Source: Hemicentrotus pulcherrimus (taxonomy: Eukaryota > Echinodermata > Echinoidea > Camarodonta > Strongylocentrotidae). Taken from it: a DNA stretch of 13,690 nucleotides. The position numbers and the translations under genes are program-made. The DNA is taken from NCBI GenBank assembly GCA_003118195.1, contig BEXV01000060.1, positions 183,073 through 196,762 of the forward strand, written 5' to 3'. The notes beneath the pieces are model-generated. The model was not told where the DNA came from. It made no database searches and saw nothing but the letters and a program-made list of their open reading frames with translations. Position 1 is the stretch's first letter, and each line of letters begins with the position of its first letter. Below are positions 9,039 through 13,690 of the stretch, piece after piece.

Positions 9039-10235
9039 ATGTCGGGGATACTGCCAACGCACCCCGGTGATACGATGGGACTTCTTGCATTTGTAGATTT
9101 GGCTTCAAACGATATCAAGATGGCTCTTGATAGGCCGACCAGATCTAAGAGGAAAGTCAACCATCGAAAGTACCTTCAGAAACATATCAGACGCCGGGAA
9201 GAGAAGGATGACAAGAGGGAGAAGCATAAGAATGACGATGGGCAAGATGTGAGCGTGCATGATACGGTAGATGATGTCGATAGTGGTAAGACTACGAAGA
9301 CGCGACCTGTCATATCCCGATTAGTTCCATATCAACATTTCAATAGCAAAGTCACTCGGAATAGAACAGGTCGACGACAAACGTTGAGGTCTGGTCCACA
9401 AAGTCGGTCTCTGACAGCACTCTTTGATGCGAAAGTGTTGGACAAATCTTCAACGACCGAAGAACGAGTGGGGCAGGACCGTCTCAAAGCGCCACTTCGG
9501 TCTCGGAAATTACCGTCGTCATTTTTCGCAGAGCCGAAACCAAGGACCTCCTCGGTGTCTGACTCTTCGGGAATAAGAAGCATCCATGGCTTCGGCGACA
9601 CGACGTCAGTGCCACCGTCGTTGCTATCACCACCGTTGTCGACACCGTCTTCGACGTCGGACACTGCAGCACTTGATTGGCTTCTACCGACAACGGACTT
9701 TCATGAGATGATTGACTATTGGCCAGACGCCATCGATCAGGGAAGCGAAGGGACAGAAATGGACGGAGAAGATAAGCGGGTTTTTGCAGAGTGTCAAATG
9801 TTGCCGACTAATTCAAGTATGGAGGTATCTCATGTAGCTCCCATCAATTCAAATCTGTGTTCTATGAATGGAGTTCATTTTGATGATGGCTATGGCACAC
9901 ACCGCCCTCCTCATCATCATCCTCATCGACAACCCCATAGTGAAACGGATATTCCTCAGTCCCTCGCCGACCCAGTGTTTCGGAGTCGTTATCAAAACTG
10001 TGCCACTATGCCGTGTGATTCTCCTGGTGTCCACATGCAGCCAAATAATAACTACATCAGTCATGACTTTAATAGCACATCCTTGCCCACATTTCCAGAG
10101 GCTTTTGCTCCTCTTGAAAACCTGCCAAAACACTCGTCTTATACTCCAGACGATTCCTTCACCAATCAATCGATCCCCTTTGATCGTGGTCATTTGCCAG
10201 ATTTAATAATTGATCCGTACTACACATCACTATAG
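9039..10235 (+). CDS. FAM181: FAM181 family protein, predicted TEAD-binding nuclear factor
   Basis: Intronless frame of 398 codons, start in good context (A at -3, ACCATG), in-frame stop at 9030-9032, end TAG 10233-10235. Residues 14-52 form the N-terminal FAM181 block ([19 protein letters not shown], then [18 protein letters not shown]). Its basic part, continuing to about 64, is a likely nuclear localisation signal. Residues 125-129 are LTALF, an LxxLF helix motif, and 153-163 ([11 protein letters not shown]) match the YAP omega-loop that contacts TEAD. A Ser/Thr/Pro-rich disordered part (168-208), an acidic-aromatic patch (211-229, [17 protein letters not shown]), a His/Pro-rich run (288-300) and a C-terminal TSL follow. 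The length is close to that of vertebrate FAM181A/B as I remember them, roughly 350-430 residues. Family knowledge: vertebrate FAM181 proteins bind TEAD factors and are linked to nervous system development. Inference: this is a single pre-duplication homologue. GC is well above the flanks, consistent with a functional gene. The family call is firm; the TEAD role is inferred from motifs. Confidence 0.9.
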   Translation: MSGILPTHPGDTMGLLAFVDLASNDIKMALDRPTRSKRKVNHRKYLQKHIRRREEKDDKREKHKNDDGQDVSVHDTVDDVDSGKTTKTRPVISRLVPYQHFNSKVTRNRTGRRQTLRSGPQSRSLTALFDAKVLDKSSTTEERVGQDRLKAPLRSRKLPSSFFAEPKPRTSSVSDSSGIRSIHGFGDTTSVPPSLLSPPLSTPSSTSDTAALDWLLPTTDFHEMIDYWPDAIDQGSEGTEMDGEDKRVFAECQMLPTNSSMEVSHVAPINSNLCSMNGVHFDDGYGTHRPPHHHPHRQPHSETDIPQSLADPVFRSRYQNCATMPCDSPGVHMQPNNNYISHDFNSTSLPTFPEAFAPLENLPKHSSYTPDDSFTNQSIPFDRGHLPDLIIDPYYTSL

Positions 10236-10784
10236 AATGTTTTTGTGCACATCTTTCGGATAAAGTTGACGTAACTCTGACATAATTATGACCAACTATG
10301 TAGCCTAATTCAAAGTCCTATTAGCATTATGGGCTAACTCATAGTATCTGATTAATAATGATAATAATAATTATACGGTGCTTATAAAGATACAATTTGA
10401 GTTTTGGTAATTAGTTGAGCTTTATTTCTGTAAGGAATATATTATAATGCGGAATTGGTGAGGTACCTCAGAGAAGAAAAGAAATCAGTGGATTTCGAAC
10501 TAAAATTGCCATCATGTCAGCCAAATCTTTCCAAAATAATATCAAAGAAACTGTTGGTGAATGCAAGATCTCGGACATTCAAATTTATTAACGTGAAACG
10601 AATGTGTCAGCGGTCTTGAGATTTATTTGTTCTATATTCTATATTCTTGTTCTATGTTCTATGCACACAATCATTTTTCAATAGGGTGGGGTTGGTCATA
10701 CTACCTGCCCCCTCACTTCCCCTACATTCCTTGAGCGATACCCCTGATCGCCGCCCATTAACCATTGTATTTGCGTCATCAACA
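10236..10784 (+). other. Probable 3' UTR and flank of FAM181
   Basis: AT-rich non-coding sequence after the FAM181 stop. It contains a TAATGATAATAATAATTAT-type microsatellite at 10353-10375 followed by CGGTGCTTATAAAG, which on the minus strand reads like the 3' end of a SINE or LINE. It also has a tandem TTCTAT(A/G) repeat at 10629-10662. No canonical AATAAA was seen before the SINE that starts near 10785, so the poly(A) site may use a variant hexamer such as GATAAA at 10259-10264 or lie further on. Confidence 0.4.
10629..10662. repeat. Short tandem repeat, TTCTAT units
   Basis: Four imperfect copies of a seven- to eight-base unit (TGTTCTATATTCTATATTC, then TTGTTCTATGTTCTATG). It is small and probably arose by replication slippage; no function is suggested. 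Confidence 0.7.
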
Positions 10785-11037
10785 TTAATAATAATAGCCT
10801 AATAGTCCACTCCAAATTTTATTAAACCGAAACGGAAATTCTTTTTGCCCAATTAATCGTGAGCCCGGCAGCCACTGAGCAGCGCCAGATCGACGTTGCT
10901 CTATCCCTTACTGTTGAACGCCAAACAAGGTAGCAACAACTCCCATCTTTTAACGTCTTTTGGTATGACGCGGCCGGGGTTCGAACCACGAGCTCCCGGT
11001 TGTGAGGAGGACGCTCTACTGACTGAGCCAACACTCC
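10785..11037 (-). mobile_element. tRNA-derived SINE
   Basis: On the minus strand the element starts at 11037 with a tRNA-like head of about 75 bases. The internal RNA polymerase III promoter is intact: A box TGGCTCAGTCAG (11030-11019) and B box GGTTCGAACCC (10987-10977). The cloverleaf is degenerate: the acceptor stem has mismatches, the best five-pair anticodon stem puts A rather than U at position 33, and no sensible anticodon can be assigned. The head is followed by a body beginning CATACCAAAAGACGTTAAAA and ending near 10785 in an ATT-rich tail. Head, body and A/T-rich tail together are the structure of a tRNA-derived SINE mobilised in trans by a LINE. The minus-strand open frame across it is just a translation of the repeat. 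The 3' boundary is approximate and no target duplication was clear. Confidence 0.85.
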
Positions 11038-11410
11038 GGTGACATGAAATCGCAAGTTGAGGCACAATGTCTAATTTGGCCTGTTTGAATTTCTTTTCTC
11101 CGCATGAGAAAACATAATGCATGCTTGTATCGCCTTTTCATTTAGAAATGTAAATACTAATTTCAATCTCATTCTAACAAATGAATTTTAATTGAATTTT
11201 GCGTTTCCATGTTTTCAGGACAAAATGTGTTCGACTGAAAGAGAAAATGAACTTCAACATTTTGCCATACCAAAATCATATACAAACTCCGTGTCTCGAT
11301 AGTATTTTATTCTGTGTCTTTAGACTAGTTTTATAGGAAAAAAAGTGTCTTCGAGATGATGTCATACGCTTAGTACAATATCTCATCCAGGGTCGTACCA
11401 CCACCCCTAA
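11038..11410. other. Non-coding AT-rich spacer
   Basis: Nothing recognisable lies between the SINE and the CT microsatellite. Short open frames here are AT-rich and read partly from the repeats on either side. Confidence 0.5.
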
Positions 11411-11446
<36 letters not shown>

Positions 11447-11453
11447 CCTCCCT
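11411..11453. repeat. CT/GA microsatellite
   Basis: (TC)n with one TTT interruption, passing into CCCT units. It gives an Arg-Glu-rich artefact when translated on the minus strand. Confidence 0.95.
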
Positions 11454-12319
11454 GACACACAGGTCTTTCTATTTTTAGTTTCTACCCTCTACTTCTGTGT
11501 CTAATGCCATTTTATTTGTTCACGTCGCATGTTTTTTTTTCAATCCATAAAAATCATATTTGTAAAAATGTATACATCAACCTTAAAAGGTTTATTAATA
11601 GTATTTCATCATTTTGTAAGGCTATTACAAAATACTCATCTAAATCGCTTTGTAAAGAAGGGCCTAAGTGGCTGCACTACTCGCGTGTAAATTGAGACAT
11701 ATCATCACTATGAACCGTCGCTGTGTCTGATGATAAAATAAAAATTGGTCGGGTCTTGATGTAAGAACGGTTTGACGGTTTGAATCAAATCATAATTTAT
11801 AAACTCACTTCATCGTCGCCAAGGGTATTTGGTTTGTCGTTTGGATGACTAAGGAATGAATGTTTTCCTTCCACATCTAGTAATAAACAGCATGTGTCGT
11901 TTCTCTCTTTAAACCCAGGCCTTTAAGCATCTACACCAAATATAATATGTGAATGATGAAATTGACCTCAACGGAATCCATGCGTGAAAAGAGATAGCAT
12001 GGTTAGTTATTCTCCCGAAGACATATTATTACATCAAGATATTACAAACTGTGCCTTTGAGGAAGAGAAACGTTATTTTAAAACCTACCACAAAATAAAC
12101 GTGCTTAAGAGCCAGCTGAATTAGCCGTGACCTCATGGTTGACGAAAATCATTAAGGTCAAGTCGCAAGTTCAACGTCTCTAGCTCTCCGGAACAGGTTA
12201 AATTAGACCAAATTAAGTCTTTAGGATCTTTATCCTAATCACCTTGAGTTTTTGGATGGCTGCTGGGTGTTTCTCATCTTCTTCACCTGTTACTTATATT
12301 AACCGTTTCGTTAACTATC
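11454..12319. other. Non-coding stretch, no gene seen
   Basis: Mixed AT-rich sequence with several AATAAA hexamers (11737, 11882, 12094) but no coding frame above chance and no recognised element. A small hairpin-like AGGATCTTTATCCT occurs near 12221-12234. Confidence 0.5.
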
Positions 12320-12495
12320 GGGAGCCATTTGGTTATTGTTGACTCTCATTAGAGAGGTACTTGATTCGATTCTCGCTCGGTGCTTATCATTGGATAAGTT
12401 TTGCCCACATTTATTTAGACCTCTCAACCCAAGTCTAATGGGCACCTTGAGATGCTGGGGTAGATTGGGCTCGCGAGAAGAGCATTAATAATACT
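12320..12495 (+). mobile_element. Degraded SINE-like element
   Basis: A B-box-like GATTCGATTCT (12363-12373) is followed by CTCGCTCGGTGCTTATCATTG, then a body with the run CTCTCAACCCAAGTCTAATG, GGGCACCTTGAGATGCTGGG and GGCTCGCGAGAAGAGCATTA, ending in an AT-rich TTAATAATAC. This order of a tRNA-like B box, a GC-mixed body and a short A/T tail is typical of invertebrate SINEs. The A box is badly degraded, so the element is old. It abuts the LINE fragment that follows on the same strand. The boundaries are approximate. Confidence 0.5.
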
Positions 12496-12496
12496 G

Positions 12497-12754
12497 TTGG
12501 CTAGAGACCTCAAAATATTGTCATTATTCTTGCTAACAAATTCCTCAAGAAGTTCTTCTAGTTCTTTAAGACTTCTTCGATCATCACCAAACTTGCAGTT
12601 AACCCTTGGACCTCGTTCTGTTACAAAATACGGCGATCGAGCTTTTTCAGTAAATGCCCCTATCCTTTGGAATAAATTACCAGCGCATATTCATGACACT
12701 CATTCTCTTGACCAGTTTAAGTCCTTGCTGAAAACGCATCTTTTTAATTCATGA
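12497..12754 (+). pseudogene. Reverse transcriptase C-terminal remnant (LINE ORF2)
   Basis: An 85-codon open frame whose residues 26-85 match the C-terminal tail typical of CR1/L2-type ORF2 proteins: LRSS, then TKYGDRAFSVNAPILWNKLP at residues 43-62, then SLDQFKSLLKTHLF at 70-83, just before the stop TGA (12752-12754). This tail lies beyond the reverse-transcriptase catalytic core, which is absent together with the endonuclease, so the fragment cannot act alone. The matched part has no frameshift or stop, which suggests the insertion is not very old. The serine-rich residues 15-25 and the start at 12497 may be unrelated sequence upstream of the real match. Confidence 0.75.
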
Positions 12755-13015
12755 ATGCTATTATGCAGTTGTGAGTCGGTCAAAGGAAGTGCACACCATC
12801 TTATTCTTTGTTTGTTTGATCTCATGTTTGACCTTATGTTTGTTTGACCTTATGTTTGATCTCATTTTTATTTTTGTTATTATATATGCTTGATTTATTG
12901 AATAAAGAACATATCTATATTTGTTGTGTTTATTACAAGTTTTAGTTGGTAATTTTTACGTCAGACAACGGTACGCTTAGAAGCACCTGTATTAAGCGCC
13001 TAATAAATGTTATAT

Positions 13016-13030
13016 ATTATTATTATTATT
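13016..13030. repeat. ATT microsatellite at LINE 3' end
   Basis: Five ATT units directly after the LINE-like terminal sequence GCGCCTAATAAATGTTATAT. It is interpreted as the 3' tail of the element. Confidence 0.8.
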
Positions 13031-13111
13031 AGAAGTGCGAGTAGAAATTTGCTAGATGCAGAACGAAATGTCAGTTAAACTCATGCGTGGAGGAGACTGA
13101 TAATACATGTA

Positions 13112-13280
13112 CAGTCAAACCTGTTTTAGTGACCACCTGTCTACAAAGACCACATCCCCCCTGAAAATGGTTTCTCACCGAAACATGCAGTACTAAAGGA
13201 ACATGTCTACAAGCACCATCTGTCTTCAAAGACCACTTTTTGTGCTTTCATTGGGCGGTAGCTATTGACAGGTTTGACTG
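13112..13280. mobile_element. MITE with TA target duplication (Tc1/mariner-like)
   Basis: A 169-bp non-autonomous DNA transposon. The terminal inverted repeats are CAGTCAAACCTGT at 13112-13124 and its exact complement ACAGGTTTGACTG at 13268-13280; the similarity extends imperfectly to about 25 bases (TAGTGACCACC against TAGCTACCGCC). TA dinucleotides flank both ends (13110-13111 and 13281-13282), as expected for Tc1/mariner target-site duplication. Inside are two related copies of a CTGTCTACAAAGACCAC-like unit (13126-13152 and 13218-13236), which give the element hairpin potential. There is no transposase, so movement would depend on an enzyme supplied in trans. Superfamily assignment rests on the TA duplication and the CAGT termini. 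Confidence 0.85.
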
Positions 13281-13282
13281 TA

Positions 13283-13550
13283 CTTTCAAAGATTTGAAAA
13301 TGCATCATTTTGGCTATCGTCAAAGATTGGCTGATGGACATCGTTGATGCATCCATGGTTATTGTACACTTGACCGCAAGTGGCCCATGCTTCAAGGCCA
13401 ATTAAATTAGGCATGACCCTACTGTTTTGGGGGCCAAGATGAGAGTCTGAACCCCCGTCCAATGGCGTTCAGGAAACCCTAGGATTAAGTCCAGGTCCTC
13501 CTAGATCCCTATCAAACGGACGTCAGATCAAGGAACACTGCTGGACAGTC

Positions 13551-13552
<2 letters not shown>
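13283..13552. other. Unassigned sequence, moderately GC-rich
   Basis: From about 13400 the sequence is less AT-rich than most intergenic DNA here, but no frame with convincing coding content and no known repeat was recognised. The minus-strand open frame overlapping 13207-13401 runs into the MITE and is not a gene. Confidence 0.4.
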
Positions 13553-13589
<37 letters not shown>

Positions 13590-13611
13590 TCTCTCTCTCT
13601 CTCTCTTTTTT
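13553..13611. repeat. CT/GA microsatellite
   Basis: (CT)n at 13555-13584, a short TCGT interruption, then (CT)n to about 13605 passing into T and C runs. Further CT-rich sequence continues to about 13645. Confidence 0.95.
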
Positions 13612-13690
13612 CCCCTCACTATTCCTCCCTCTCTCTCATTTTTCTCGAGCTGCCTTTATCTGTATAATTATCTCTGTCCCTTGCCCTCAC

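Larger units (their letters stand above)
12497..13030 (+). mobile_element. 3' fragment of a CR1/L2-like LINE retrotransposon
   Basis: A 5'-truncated non-LTR retrotransposon. It consists of the last codons of the reverse-transcriptase ORF (ending at 12754), about 255 bases of 3' UTR and a terminal ATT repeat at 13016-13030. The 3' UTR holds an imperfect tandem array of GTTTGATCTCATGTTTGACC-like units near 12814-12870 and AATAAA hexamers at 12901 and 13002. Truncation at the 5' end is the usual outcome of target-primed reverse transcription. The 5' boundary cannot be fixed, because the peptide match is only clear from about 12570. Confidence 0.75.

Noticed and set aside
9332..9664. 110-codon minus-strand open frame inside FAM181
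   Set aside because: Shadow of the well-supported FAM181 coding frame; the same holds for the other open frames at 9484-9693, 9849-10193 and 9868-10206.
9924..9944. LATS kinase site (HxRxxS) near the His-rich run of FAM181
   Set aside because: HRQPHS puts Arg at -4 and not at -3 of Ser301, so it does not fit the LATS consensus; no other HxRxxS/T was seen.
10962..11037. tRNA gene on the minus strand
   Set aside because: A and B boxes are present, but the acceptor stem has mismatches, the best anticodon loop has A instead of U at position 33, and a long SINE body follows. It is the head of a tRNA-derived SINE.
1..13690. CRISPR array, operon, phage or plasmid features
   Set aside because: No regularly spaced repeats, no Shine-Dalgarno-linked gene clusters; introns, SINEs, a LINE and a MITE show a metazoan nuclear genome.

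Overview
The window looks like nuclear DNA from a metazoan, most probably a marine invertebrate. It is AT-rich outside one coding block. It carries introns with classical acceptors, long CT/GA microsatellites, many TACATGTA-type motifs, tRNA-derived SINEs, a CR1/L2-like LINE tail and a TA-flanked MITE. The style of the SINEs and the MITE resembles echinoderms or other non-vertebrate deuterostomes, but a mollusc cannot be excluded from the sequence alone. Nothing prokaryotic or viral was seen.

Layout. Positions 1-109 are the end of an intron. Positions 110-274 are the last coding exon (54 codons plus stop) of a + strand gene whose body lies upstream of the window. From 275 to about 8.9 kb there is no recognisable gene. 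This stretch is AT-rich and probably starts with a long 3' UTR; it holds candidate poly(A) signals (2803 and 6747), a 14-bp polypyrimidine minisatellite, a long CT microsatellite and a 205-codon antisense open frame of doubtful status. At 9039-10235 lies the one complete gene, an intronless 398-codon FAM181 homologue. From about 10.8 kb to the end the DNA is repeat-rich: a tRNA-derived SINE (- strand), CT microsatellites, a second degraded SINE and a LINE 3' fragment (both + strand), and a 169-bp MITE with perfect TA target duplications.

The most interesting object is the FAM181 homologue. It has the conserved N-terminal block of the family. It also has two short motifs in the order and approximate spacing of the TEAD-binding domain of YAP/TAZ: an LxxLF helix motif (residues 125-129) and a nearly YAP-identical omega-loop (residues 153-163). 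In vertebrates the two motifs are reported together in FAM181B, while FAM181A keeps only the omega-loop. A single invertebrate gene with both suggests the bipartite form is ancestral. Its C-terminus ends in T-S-L, a possible class I PDZ ligand, as YAP ends in T-W-L. The predicted role is therefore a nuclear TEAD (Hippo pathway) partner. The upstream gene is unidentified. In human 14q32 FAM181A lies close to UNC79, so UNC79 is a testable but unproven candidate for the terminal exon at 110-274.
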